A DNA stretch of 35,199 nt from positions 1 through 35,199 of the forward strand of contig CAMLHD010000004.1 in the NCBI GenBank assembly GCA_946479835.1. Reading direction: 5' to 3'. The notes under the pieces are model-generated. The model searched no databases and was not told where the DNA came from. It was given only the letters and a program-made list of their open reading frames with translations. The translations under genes were made by a program, and so were the position numbers. This DNA comes from an uncultured Candidatus Saccharibacteria bacterium (GTDB taxonomy: Bacteria > Patescibacteria > Saccharimonadia > Saccharimonadales > JACDBH01). Within the stretch, counting starts at the first letter, position 1. Every line of letters starts with the position of its first letter. Below are positions 16,984 through 24,484 of the stretch, piece after piece.

Positions 16984-17628
16984 TTAGCCGCTGTGTGAAG
17001 ATCTTGGTTCCAAATACCAGTGTTCGTTTTTCTTCATCTCTGCTATCAGGTCTTTGTCTTCCAGCTCCAGGATCTCAACGATGCGCTTGACCAGGTTTTC
17101 GGGGTTGTTGTCATAAATCACCAGGCTTTTGTGCGGCGGCTCGAGCGCTTCCATCAGCTGCGGCACGATATCGGCCGTGCCACCGCTGCCGGTCAGGATG
17201 CCGCAAGGTTTGCCGGATTCCAGGGCGGTCGTGAATTCATGCAGGCTGCCGAAGCGGCCGCCGACGGTAATAACCGCATCGGCCGATTGCACCAGGTACT
17301 GGTCACGGCCGACATAGTTCATGCCGGTAAAGTTTATAAAATCAAAATGACAGTGCGGCAGACGGTATTTCCGCAGGTGTTCACGCAATGACCCAGCCGG
17401 TGAGAAACCGATGCTCATACCGCCTTTGCTCTTGGCGCCTTTGGCGGCGTGGTACGGCAGTCCGACGGTAGCGCCGGTAACAAGCACATGGCCGGACTCA
17501 GCGATGGCGGCACCGAGGCGTTCGGCTTCCAGGGCTGACTGATTCACCGTATCGCCGGCGGCCGCGCCCGACACGCAAATCGAAAAGCGCATCGGCATAC
17601 ATTCGTGGCTTTGGTCTTTGTTTTGCAT
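16984..17628 (-). CDS. LOG/SLOG-family Rossmann protein (TIGR00725-like)
   Basis: A 214-residue cytoplasmic protein with a SLOG-type Rossmann fold: ICVSGAAAGDTVNQSALEAERLGAAI at the N-terminus, GHVLVTGATVGLPYHAAKGAKSKGG, and ITVGGRFGSLHEFTTALESGKP (about 120-140). The last element corresponds to the PGGxGTxxE motif of LOG proteins, with Ser for the usual Thr and Glu kept after one His (GSLHE). LOG enzymes cleave nucleoside monophosphates (cytokinin activation in plants); SLOG proteins more broadly bind nucleotides. The substrate here is not predictable. TATAAT lies 12 bases before ATG 17628; a later ATG (MPMRFSICVSG) is possible but the promoter favours the longer form. Confidence 0.8.
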   Translation of the reverse strand: MQNKDQSHECMPMRFSICVSGAAAGDTVNQSALEAERLGAAIAESGHVLVTGATVGLPYHAAKGAKSKGGMSIGFSPAGSLREHLRKYRLPHCHFDFINFTGMNYVGRDQYLVQSADAVITVGGRFGSLHEFTTALESGKPCGILTGSGGTADIVPQLMEALEPPHKSLVIYDNNPENLVKRIVEILELEDKDLIAEMKKNEHWYLEPRSSHSG

Positions 17629-17640
17629 AAGCGCTATTTC

Positions 17641-17646
17641 ATTATA
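17641..17646 (-). promoter_or_regulatory. -10 box (TATAAT) of the LOG-like gene
   Basis: Perfect TATAAT on the minus strand, 12 bases before ATG 17628, predicting a leader of about 5 bases. It lies in the 20-base gap after the 412-residue gene. Confidence 0.5.
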
Positions 17647-17648
17647 CC

Positions 17649-18887
17649 TTAAATCACCAGTTTTTCCGGTTTAATGACACCGTTCTGCAGCTGTGCCAGG
17701 ACCTGATTTTCCAGGACTTTGTGACCCATATAACGGCTGAATAGTTCGTTCCATAAAGCTCCCTGCTGATGCCAGGTAACCCGCTGCTCGTAAGCGGCGC
17801 CTGTCGAGTAATTGATGGCGTTATCCAGCAGATTGAAGCTAACCGGCCGAGCCTTATCGGCTACGCCGATATAATCCAGGTCTTTCCAGAATTCCAGTTC
17901 CCAGCTCATCTCGGCCAATAGGTCTTCGGCCTTATGCCAGATCAGATCTTCGAATTGTATGTGCGGCTCGAAGATTTCCGGATGCTCCTGTTTGCCGGTT
18001 TGGCCATAGAACCTATGGACCACCCGCCAGTGTATATCGTGGCTGCCCAGCCGCGCGGCCGGTTGTTCCTCGTCGTTAAGCACACCCGCAATGATCTTGC
18101 CGAATCCAGGCCTCATTTGCTGGTGCTTGAAAAATGCGCTGTAGATGCGGATCTCATTAACAGAATGCCAGACCAGTGGAAGAGTGGTTATGGCGAAGCC
18201 CGGCTGCCGCTCCAGCTTGGTAGGCAGCATCAGCACCGCGCCCAGTTCTTTTAGCGCAAGTACCGTGTGGCGCTGCTGCCTGACGAAATTGTCGGCCAGA
18301 TCGCACCAGCGTTCTTTGTCCAAAATAACGATCTCGATGTCGCGTACTTCAAAATCAGAAGGCGTCAGGCTCTTGTATGACCGGCTGAATCTTTTCTGCC
18401 AAGCCGGAGTCTCCACGAATCTCAGGGCGCCGAACAACTCGGTCAGATTTTCGCGCTTGACCATAGAATCTACCGAGCTGTAATTGAGATGCTTCATGAG
18501 ATTCGGCGGCGGCGTATTTTGCAGCAACCGCTTGGCGGCGCTGCGCTTCACGACCCAGACCTTGCGGTTCTGTTTGGAGTTTTCGGCCGCCTGCTTAACC
18601 AGCGGCTTAAGCGCGCTGATGTCGGCCGGATCATTCCCGCCCAAACACCTGACCACGACTTCATCGTGCATCCTGATCCTATCCATGACCGCGTGATACA
18701 GTTCGGTGCCTGTAGTGTCGTTGGGATCGAGGCCCAGGCTTTTGGTGGCGGCGCGGACTTTTTGGACGATGTCGCTGATCAAGCGCGCGTCCTGTCCGGT
18801 GCGGCCGCTGGCGTCTTCCAACTCGCGAAGACTAATAGTGAACAACGGCTCGTCGGCCGCTAGCAACTGGCTTAAAAGATTAGACAT
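17649..18887 (-). CDS. Conserved-looking protein of unknown function (412 residues)
   Basis: I do not recognise this protein. It has no signal peptide or membrane segment and looks soluble: an N-terminal helical part (about 1-70) containing LREFLEDAS-like and DIVQKVRAATKSLGLDP segments, a basic middle (about 105-175, KQNRKVWVVKRSAAKRLLQ; FSRSYKSLTPSDFEV) and a C-terminal alpha/beta part with many Trp and His (HDIHWRVVHRFYGQTGKQ; WELEFWKDLDYIG). No Walker, helicase or protease motif is evident. The region DIEIVILDKERWCDLADNFV may be a Rossmann-like strand-helix. It is followed closely by the LOG-like gene (20-base gap). A TATGCT box within a palindrome lies at 18908-18923. Confidence 0.8.
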   Translation of the reverse strand: MSNLLSQLLAADEPLFTISLRELEDASGRTGQDARLISDIVQKVRAATKSLGLDPNDTTGTELYHAVMDRIRMHDEVVVRCLGGNDPADISALKPLVKQAAENSKQNRKVWVVKRSAAKRLLQNTPPPNLMKHLNYSSVDSMVKRENLTELFGALRFVETPAWQKRFSRSYKSLTPSDFEVRDIEIVILDKERWCDLADNFVRQQRHTVLALKELGAVLMLPTKLERQPGFAITTLPLVWHSVNEIRIYSAFFKHQQMRPGFGKIIAGVLNDEEQPAARLGSHDIHWRVVHRFYGQTGKQEHPEIFEPHIQFEDLIWHKAEDLLAEMSWELEFWKDLDYIGVADKARPVSFNLLDNAINYSTGAAYEQRVTWHQQGALWNELFSRYMGHKVLENQVLAQLQNGVIKPEKLVI

Positions 18888-18907
18888 GCCTTGTCTCGGT
18901 TCCCACT

Positions 18908-18923
18908 TATGCTTAACAGCATA
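18908..18923. promoter_or_regulatory. Palindrome TATGCT-taac-AGCATA before the 412-residue gene
   Basis: A 6-bp perfect inverted repeat whose minus-strand arm is the TATGCT -10-like hexamer (18923-18918), about 30 bases before ATG 18887. It could be a promoter within an operator-like palindrome, or a small RNA hairpin if transcription starts further up. Confidence 0.35.
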
Positions 18924-18965
18924 TCACCATTTACAGTGGTTGGTTGGATATTATTGTTGCTAAAT

Positions 18966-19973
18966 TTACATTGCCTTCGGTTTGTACCAGTCGGGCGCTT
19001 TGTCCAGATATTCCTGGATCTGCTTTTCATCCAAAAGGCCTTCTTGGGCACCGACATGCTGGACGACGTTCATAGAATTTATCGGTCCCCACATCAGCGC
19101 TTCTTCAAGTGATTTGCCCTTGATAAGCGCGGCCGTGAAGGTGCTGGCAAAGGCATCACCGGCACCTGTGCGTTCGAACGGCGGCGCGATATCCGGATAG
19201 ATCGGCATGAACCAGCGGCCCTCGCCGTTGCTAGCATAGGCGCCGTTCGGACCGTCGGTAATGCATACGGTCTTGGCGCCGAGGCCATGCAGGCTGTCGA
19301 AAAGATTATGGACATCTTCAACGTTACCGCCGCCAACCAACGCCGCTTCCTGCCGGTTCAAAACCAAGACGTCGGAATGTTCATAAAACCGCTTGATGCG
19401 TTCGGCGCCGAACTTCATCTGGTAGGTCCCAGGCTGGAAAGCCAGCTTAACTTCCGGGTTCTCGTCAAGCCAATCGGCCATGTCGTCATGGAATTCCAGG
19501 CTGTTTTCGGCAATCGAGCTGAAGTAGATCCACTTGGGCGCTTCCTTGGCGCGCAGGTTCGGCCAGATGTACTCGTATTGTTCATGGTTGATGAGTATCG
19601 TCCGCTCTTCTTTGTACCAAAGCACGTAGTGGTAATTGCTGATCTTGCCCGGATTAACGGTAACCCAGCGGGTATCGACTTTGTTATGATGCAGCGCGGC
19701 GATGATGCCGCGGCCGTATTTGTCTTCGCCGACGTTGGTGACAAAACCACACTTAAGACCCAAGCGCGTCAGGCTGACGGCCGCATTAGCGGCATTGCCG
19801 ACACCTTCCACGATCACGGCTTTTTCAAAAGGCACTTTGGTGCCGTATTCCATGGCCAAAACTTTGGTGCCGTTCTCGTCTACATAGGACCAGGCTTTGT
19901 CGTCTAGCAGTTTTATAAAAGCATCGGATACTACATCACCGACACTCAAGACCTCGACTGGCTCCGTGCTCAT
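18966..19973 (-). CDS. PfkB-family carbohydrate kinase
   Basis: ATP-dependent sugar kinase of the ribokinase/PfkB superfamily, 335 residues. Seen: N-terminal VLSVGDVVSDAFI, family signature 1 region VEGVGNAANAAVSLTRLGLK, GEDKYGRGIIAAL, and signature 2 RTGAGDAFASTFTAALIKG with the catalytic Asp in GAGD. The usual DTGAGD has Arg in place of Asp. The substrate cannot be fixed from sequence. Its place beside aldolase, transketolase, epimerase and isomerase genes suggests ribose or another sugar or sugar phosphate of the pentose pathway. It has its own TATAAT (20001-20006) and an AGAGGG Shine-Dalgarno before ATG 19973. Confidence 0.88.
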   Translation of the reverse strand: MSTEPVEVLSVGDVVSDAFIKLLDDKAWSYVDENGTKVLAMEYGTKVPFEKAVIVEGVGNAANAAVSLTRLGLKCGFVTNVGEDKYGRGIIAALHHNKVDTRWVTVNPGKISNYHYVLWYKEERTILINHEQYEYIWPNLRAKEAPKWIYFSSIAENSLEFHDDMADWLDENPEVKLAFQPGTYQMKFGAERIKRFYEHSDVLVLNRQEAALVGGGNVEDVHNLFDSLHGLGAKTVCITDGPNGAYASNGEGRWFMPIYPDIAPPFERTGAGDAFASTFTAALIKGKSLEEALMWGPINSMNVVQHVGAQEGLLDEKQIQEYLDKAPDWYKPKAM

Positions 19974-20000
19974 CCCACCCTCTTTATCATGATTAAGCTT

Positions 20001-20006
20001 ATTATA
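20001..20006 (-). promoter_or_regulatory. -10 box (TATAAT) of the pfkB-like gene
   Basis: Perfect TATAAT on the minus strand; the leader of about 22 bases carries AGAGGG. The spacer upstream (CTCGCTGCGTCGCG) is similar to that of the dnaE promoter. Confidence 0.55.
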
Positions 20007-20064
20007 ACGCGACGCAGCGAGAGTACAAGCAATACTATTACTTTACCGAGCGAGGAAGCGTTTC

Positions 20065-20083
20065 AACCATGCAACGCATGGTT
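20065..20083. terminator. Hairpin at the end of the aldolase gene
   Basis: AACCATGC and GCATGGTT form a perfect 8-bp stem with a 3-base loop, overlapping the aldolase stop codon. There is no T-run after it, so it is at best a weak or factor-dependent terminator, or it may protect the 3' end of the mRNA. Confidence 0.4.
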
Positions 20084-20993
20084 AAACCACAGCTTTACCG
20101 GCCGAACCAAATAATCCTATTTTTTCTTCCACCACTTTAGCGATAGCGTCGATGACTTCCGGCATCAGTTTCATGACTGCGTATTCGTCCGGGTTGGCCT
20201 TGAGTACTTTTTCCAGGGTGTCGCGGAAAGCGATGCGCATATCGGAATTGATATTGACCTTGCTGACGCCGATACGGGCGGCCTCTTCAAAGAAGTGGCC
20301 AGGCGTGCCGCTGCCGCCGTGCAGTGAAACTTGGCAATCAATCGCGTTCCGCACCTGCTGCAGAAGTTCAAGGTCCAGCGTCTTGGGCACCGGGTAGCTG
20401 CCATGCAGGTTGCCGACGGCCGCCGCATAGGTGTCTATGCCGGTGGCTTCCACGAATGAGCGGGCACCCTCGGGTGTACTGAAAGTCTTTTTGATTTCTT
20501 CATAGTCAAAAGCTTCGTCGTGTTTGTTGGACGAACCGCCAAAATAATGCGGCTCGCTCTCTACCAAAGCGCCGGTAAACTTGGCATACTCCACGACTTC
20601 GCGGGTTCGTTTGATTATCTCCTCTTCCGTAGCCTCGTGGTTGGCCTGCGAAATATCGATATGGATAAACTCGTAGCCGGCATCGATCGCCTCTTTGCAG
20701 GCCTCAACAGTTGGGCTGTGATCAAGATTGATGTACATCTCAAGTCCGTACTCAGACTTGTAGTTGTCTACCAGGCAGCGCAGGTTCTGGACGCCGATGG
20801 CCTTGGCTTCGCCGTCGGAAACTTCTACCATCACCGGGCTATGAGTTTTTTGAGCGGCCTTACAGATGCCGATGAGCGTTTCCTGGTTGTCTATATTGAA
20901 AGCGCCCACGGCGAAATGCTCGGCTCGAGAGCGAGCCATCAGTTCGCGGGCTTTTTGGGTATTATGTTTTATTCGGGCGAGGCTTTGCGACAT
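20082..20993 (-). CDS. Class II (metal-dependent) fructose-bisphosphate aldolase family protein
   Basis: Reversible aldol cleavage of fructose-1,6-bisphosphate to dihydroxyacetone phosphate and glyceraldehyde-3-phosphate; relatives use tagatose- or sedoheptulose-bisphosphate. The 303-residue protein has the class II landmarks: NLDHSPTVEACKEAIDAGYE with Asp91 and zinc-ligand His92, AVGNLHGSYP (His197), VSLHGGSGTPGH (His225) and KVNINSDMR for phosphate binding. The usual ELGxxGGxED stretch is altered (VESEPHYFGGSSNKHDE), so substrate range may differ from the model enzymes. It sits between the PfkB-like gene and the transketolase genes. No strong Shine-Dalgarno precedes ATG 20993. Confidence 0.9.
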   Translation of the reverse strand: MSQSLARIKHNTQKARELMARSRAEHFAVGAFNIDNQETLIGICKAAQKTHSPVMVEVSDGEAKAIGVQNLRCLVDNYKSEYGLEMYINLDHSPTVEACKEAIDAGYEFIHIDISQANHEATEEEIIKRTREVVEYAKFTGALVESEPHYFGGSSNKHDEAFDYEEIKKTFSTPEGARSFVEATGIDTYAAAVGNLHGSYPVPKTLDLELLQQVRNAIDCQVSLHGGSGTPGHFFEEAARIGVSKVNINSDMRIAFRDTLEKVLKANPDEYAVMKLMPEVIDAIAKVVEEKIGLFGSAGKAVV

Positions 20994-21067
20994 TCAGTTC
21001 CCACCAAGTTTAACGCTTACGCTAACAATATCATGAATCCTGGGGCCGGTGTTAATGATTGCTCCTT

Positions 21068-22042
21068 TTAACGCACCTTCTTGTCTACTACCAGATGAGC
21101 CGACATAGCGATATGATCGGCTGTAAGACCGAAGACTTTCAGCAGCTCGGCCGGCGCGCCGGATTCGCCGAACCGATCCTTGACGCCGATGCGGGCCATG
21201 ATGGTCGGCAGTTCTTCGCTCAAAAGCTCGGCAACTGCGCCACCTAAGCCCCCTGTAATCTGGGCTTCTTCGGCTGTCACGACCGCCCGGGTCTTCTCGG
21301 CGCTTTTCAAAATCGTCTCGTTATCCAAAGGCTTTATGGTTGGAACATGAACAACTTCGGCGTGGATGCCGTCCTGTTCCAGCTTGTTGGCAGCTTCGAG
21401 CGCCTGGTAGGTCATGGTGCCGCTAGCAACCAATGTAACATCGTGGCCTTCGCGCAAGACGTAGGCCTGGCCGATCTCAAAGGGCGTTTCGGGAGTAGTA
21501 AAGATGGGCGTAGCCTCGCGGGCCAAACGCATGTAATTCGGCCGCTTGTCTTTGGCCATAGCCAGGGTGGCTTTTTCGGCTTCGACGGAATCGCCTGGTG
21601 CAAGCACCACCATGTTAGGCAGTGCCCGCATTAAGGCAATGTCTTCCAGCATCTGATGAGTAGCTCCGTCCGGTCCGACCGACACGCCGGCATGCGAGCC
21701 GACAATCTTGACGGGGCGATCGTTGAGCGCGATTGTGGTACGGATCTGTTCCCAGTTGCGCCCCGGACTGAAGGCCGCGTATGAGCTGACGAACGGAACT
21801 TTGCCCATGGCAGCCAGCCCTGACCCGACCGTTACAAGGTTCTGCTCGGCCACGCCGATTTCGACGAATCGGTCCGGAAAAGCTTCGCGAAACAGATGCA
21901 TTTGAGTTGATTCAGTCAGATCGGCGCAGGCGGCCACGACGTTTTCATCCAGCTCGCCGGCTTTTTTGAGCCCGCGGCCGAAACCTTTGCGAATCGGCTC
22001 GCTGGCAAGCTCGCCGTTCAAATCAACTAAGTGCATATTCAT
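21068..22042 (-). CDS. Transketolase, C-terminal subunit
   Basis: Pyrimidine-binding and C-terminal domains of a split, thiamine diphosphate-dependent transketolase; it works with the product of the next gene upstream. The 324-residue protein has RFVEIGVAEQNLVTVGSGLA, where Glu66 activates the cofactor, FSPGRNWEQIRTTIAL, VGSHAGVSVGPDGATHQ and a C-terminal domain with VTAEEAQITGGLGGAVAEL. DXS-like enzymes share this fold, but the length and split agree with transketolase. The start may be ATG 22042 or the ATG two codons later. A 111-base spacer with folded structure separates it from the N-terminal subunit gene. Confidence 0.92.
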   Translation of the reverse strand: MNMHLVDLNGELASEPIRKGFGRGLKKAGELDENVVAACADLTESTQMHLFREAFPDRFVEIGVAEQNLVTVGSGLAAMGKVPFVSSYAAFSPGRNWEQIRTTIALNDRPVKIVGSHAGVSVGPDGATHQMLEDIALMRALPNMVVLAPGDSVEAEKATLAMAKDKRPNYMRLAREATPIFTTPETPFEIGQAYVLREGHDVTLVASGTMTYQALEAANKLEQDGIHAEVVHVPTIKPLDNETILKSAEKTRAVVTAEEAQITGGLGGAVAELLSEELPTIMARIGVKDRFGESGAPAELLKVFGLTADHIAMSAHLVVDKKVR

Positions 22043-22064
22043 CTTTCTACCCCTGGCAAAGCGA

Positions 22065-22145
22065 GCTTATGCGGCTTGAAAGGGTGAGCAAGCGCCACAG
22101 GCTGGCCAGAGGCCATCTGTAGAGCGCTCTTGAAAGCGCATAAGC
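22065..22145. repeat. Nested inverted repeats between the transketolase subunit genes
   Basis: An outer 9-bp stem (GCTTATGCG 22065-22073 with CGCATAAGC 22137-22145) encloses a second hairpin made of AGCGC/GCGCT, ACAG/CTGT and TGGCC-AGA-GGCCA (22091-22128). CTTGAAAG also appears twice as a direct repeat. In RNA this would fold into one elongated structure of about 80 nt between the two coding regions. It may tune the expression of the two subunits or be a copy of an intergenic repeat family. Confidence 0.6.
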
Positions 22146-22153
22146 GAGCGGGC

Positions 22154-23029
22154 CTACTCATGTTCGCTCCGGATCTTGCCTCTAAGCGTCCTTAGCTCAT
22201 GCAGGGCGACTTTGGCCTGGTCGGCTTTGGCCGGATCACCCGGCAGCTCAAGGGTACCGGGCGGATTGCCGTGCCAGTGAAAATCGTACTCCATATAGGG
22301 CACGCCCTTGCCGGGCACGGTGTGCGCCAAAATCATAACTGGCTTTTCAACGATGGCCCGTCCCATCGAACAAGCGTCTATTACATCTTCGATGTTGTTG
22401 CCGTCGATCTCGATGACGTGCCAGCCAAAGCTTTCCCACTTGTCTTTCAGGTTCTCGAGCGGCATGACTGTTTCGGTCGGTCCGTCGATCTGGATGTTGT
22501 TGCGGTCGGTGATGGCAATGATGTTGTTGAGCTTGTATTTGCTGGCCAGCATAGCGGCTTCCCAGACATTGCCTTCGTTCTGTTCGCCATCGCCCATTAC
22601 TACGTAGATCCAGCGGTGATGCTCCTGATTCATCCGCATTGCCAGGGCCATGCCGCAGGCCTGGGACAAGCCGGAGCCTAAAGGTCCGCTAGTATTCTCG
22701 AGTCCCGGCAATTTTGTGCGCTCCGGGTGACCCTGCAGCCGACTGCCGTATTTTCTAAGCGTCATCAGTTCCGAACGCTCAAAATAACCGGCATGGGCCA
22801 TGGCTACATACTGCACCGGCACGCAGTGGCCGTTGCTCAAAAGAAATATGTCGCGGTCTTTCCAGTCCGGATCTTTGGGATTGTGTTTTAAAACTTCAAA
22901 ATAAAGCGCCGCGAAGATGTCGCTCAAGCCAAGCGGTCCGGCCGAGTGGCCCGAGCCGGCTTCTTCCAGCATCTTTATCAGATCCTGACGGATATCGTTG
23001 GCGATTAGTTCAAGCTCTTGGATTGTCAT
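22154..23029 (-). CDS. Transketolase, N-terminal subunit
   Basis: Diphosphate-binding half of a split transketolase; moves two-carbon units between sugar phosphates. The 291-residue protein has the conserved GSGHSAGPLGLSDIFAALYF, SNGHCVPVQYVAMAHAG, GPLGSGLSQACGMALAMR and the thiamine diphosphate motif GDGEQNEGNVWEAAMLAS ending with ITDRNNIQIDG. It ends with the linker region seen in two-gene transketolases, so the separation is a known arrangement and not a frameshift. Its first 20 bases overlap the end of rpe, which indicates coupled translation. Confidence 0.93.
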   Translation of the reverse strand: MTIQELELIANDIRQDLIKMLEEAGSGHSAGPLGLSDIFAALYFEVLKHNPKDPDWKDRDIFLLSNGHCVPVQYVAMAHAGYFERSELMTLRKYGSRLQGHPERTKLPGLENTSGPLGSGLSQACGMALAMRMNQEHHRWIYVVMGDGEQNEGNVWEAAMLASKYKLNNIIAITDRNNIQIDGPTETVMPLENLKDKWESFGWHVIEIDGNNIEDVIDACSMGRAIVEKPVMILAHTVPGKGVPYMEYDFHWHGNPPGTLELPGDPAKADQAKVALHELRTLRGKIRSEHE

Positions 23030-23663
23030 GTTTGTTTGTTTTTAGGCTTAATAACAGTTTATCATAAGCGGCCTCTGGATCATCGGCTCTTTGGATAGCG
23101 CCGCCGACGTTCAGCACGTCTACGCCGCCGACGGCCAAACGTCCAGCAGTATCAAGATTGACGCCCCCGTCCCAACCGACTTCTATGTCGGGCTTCAGCT
23201 TTTTCAGCTCGGCAACCTTTTCAAGCAGATCAAAGTCAACCCGCCCGCCGTAATATCCTAAGTCGCCGCTGAAGACCAAAGCGTGCTCTATCTTTTCGAT
23301 GAACGGTTTGATCTTGACGACAGGCGTATCTTTTAGAAGCGCCAAGCCGCGCTTGATACCCAGGCCCTCCAATTCGTCCAGGAACTTCTCGGGGTCGTCG
23401 GCTTCGGCATGGATTATAACCAGATGCGGCTGGTGGACCAGGATGTCTTCGATGTATTCCATAGGTTTCTGATACATCACATGGAAGTCAACCATCAGCC
23501 CCACCGGCCACCAGGCGTCCTCTATCGGCAAAAGCTTGGTCGGCGCGAAGACGCCATCGGCAAAGTCAACATGGATACGCTCGGCAAATTCGCTTATCCG
23601 CTCAATCGACGCCTGATAACCGCGCGAGTCGTGCCCCATAACCGTCGGACAAATTACAGCCAT
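23010..23663 (-). CDS. rpe: Ribulose-phosphate 3-epimerase family protein
   Basis: Interconverts ribulose-5-phosphate and xylulose-5-phosphate. The 217-residue TIM barrel has the metal and catalytic positions: IHVDFADGVFAPT (His31, Asp33), DFHVMYQKP (His61) and EVGWDGGVN (Asp165), then a C-terminal phosphate site (VDVLNVGGAIQRADDP). The glycine loop normally NPGFGGQ is SGDLGYYGG here and the usual N-terminal SxLxAD start is absent, so it is a divergent member. The context with transketolase and RpiB supports the role. A TATGCT box 7 bases before ATG 23663, with a TTTACC-like -35 at 17 bases, suggests a leaderless start. Confidence 0.82.
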   Translation of the reverse strand: MAVICPTVMGHDSRGYQASIERISEFAERIHVDFADGVFAPTKLLPIEDAWWPVGLMVDFHVMYQKPMEYIEDILVHQPHLVIIHAEADDPEKFLDELEGLGIKRGLALLKDTPVVKIKPFIEKIEHALVFSGDLGYYGGRVDFDLLEKVAELKKLKPDIEVGWDGGVNLDTAGRLAVGGVDVLNVGGAIQRADDPEAAYDKLLLSLKTNKHDNPRA

Positions 23664-23670
23664 ATATCAA

Positions 23671-23699
23671 AGCATAAACGTTTCGGTTTCGTCGGTAAA
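23671..23699 (-). promoter_or_regulatory. Putative promoter of rpe-transketolase (TTTACC-17-TATGCT)
   Basis: TATGCT (23676-23671) is 7 bases before the rpe ATG, with TTTACC 17 bases further up on the minus strand. It would drive rpe and both transketolase genes. Confidence 0.4.
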
Positions 23700-23709
23700 T
23701 AGACTTGAA

Positions 23710-23994
23710 CTACTTGTTTTTGCGGCGGTCCAGCCTATCGATGATCTGCTTGGTACGTTTGATGTCTTCTTTGATTTCCCTCTCTTGGCGTTCGGAGGCC
23801 ACATTCTCGGCCCTTAGGATGAACAGCGACAGGAAAATGGCTTCCAGACTGACGATTATTGTTAAAACGGACCACTCCGGGTCGAATTGGAATAGCAGGT
23901 TGCCGACGATCCAAGCACCAAACCAGATAATATGGAAAATTATAAATGGTGCTGAGCCGAACCATTTTGCCAGTTTTTCCGCCAATGCGTTCAC
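23710..23994 (-). CDS. DUF1003-like membrane protein
   Basis: A 94-residue protein with two membrane segments (about 15-35 and 43-62) and a charged C-terminal helix (ENVASERQEREIKEDIKRTKQIIDRL). The pattern FGSAPFIIFHIIWFGAWIVGN, then DPEWSVLTIIVSLEAIFLSLFIL and a following Asn, fits DUF1003, whose function is unknown. The start is GTG (23994) with a strong Shine-Dalgarno (AAGGAG) 5 bases upstream, unlike the leaderless neighbours. It sits between rpe and rpiB within the carbon cluster; no metabolic link is evident. Confidence 0.8.
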   Translation of the reverse strand: MNALAEKLAKWFGSAPFIIFHIIWFGAWIVGNLLFQFDPEWSVLTIIVSLEAIFLSLFILRAENVASERQEREIKEDIKRTKQIIDRLDRRKNK

Positions 23995-24029
23995 AGTTTC
24001 TCCTTAACTAAGGTTAAACTGTAGGCCTT

Positions 24030-24482
24030 CTAGTTAAGATTATCAAGCTCGCGGATGCGGCGATGATGCCGTGTGGCGCGGCTGAATGGCGTGTGCAGCC
24101 AGGTTTCCAGGATGCCTTGCCACAGGCCAGGATTGTCGTTCATCAGGCGCCCGCTTAAGCACAGTACATTGCTGTCGTTGTCGTTTCGTGTCATACGGGC
24201 CTCGTGGGCATCCCAAACAACGGCTGCACGAATGCCTTTGAAGCGGTTGGCGGCAATCGCCACCCCCTGTGCTCCAGTACAGACGATTATTCCTCGTGGA
24301 TCTTCGTCCTCAGAAGACAGAACCGAAGCCGCGACTTTGGCGGCGAACTGCGGATAATCATCATCCGGATCAAGCACCGTGTTGCCTTCGTCTTCTACAT
24401 TAAGGCCGGCTTTGACCAGGTACTGCTTGACCAGTTCCTTCAGATGGAAGCCGCCGTGATCGGCGCCGATGTATATCTTCAT
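24030..24482 (-). CDS. rpiB: Ribose-5-phosphate isomerase B
   Basis: Interconverts ribose-5-phosphate and ribulose-5-phosphate. The 150-residue protein has the RpiB/LacAB fold markers: IGADHGGFHLKE (Asp8, His9), the catalytic loop IIVCTGAQGVAIAANRFKGIRAAV (Cys68 likely the base) and RNDNDSNVLCLSGR. The loop reads CTGAQG where most RpiB have CGTGxG. ATG 24482 lies 2 bases after the gapA stop, so it is translated from the gapA mRNA. With rpe and transketolase it completes the interconversion of pentose phosphates. Confidence 0.93.
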   Translation of the reverse strand: MKIYIGADHGGFHLKELVKQYLVKAGLNVEDEGNTVLDPDDDYPQFAAKVAASVLSSEDEDPRGIIVCTGAQGVAIAANRFKGIRAAVVWDAHEARMTRNDNDSNVLCLSGRLMNDNPGLWQGILETWLHTPFSRATRHHRRIRELDNLN

Positions 24483-24484
24483 AG

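Noticed and set aside
21068..23029. Transketolase gene broken by a frameshift
   Set aside because: The two halves are complete domains with their own starts and stops and a 111-base spacer, matching the known two-subunit arrangement.
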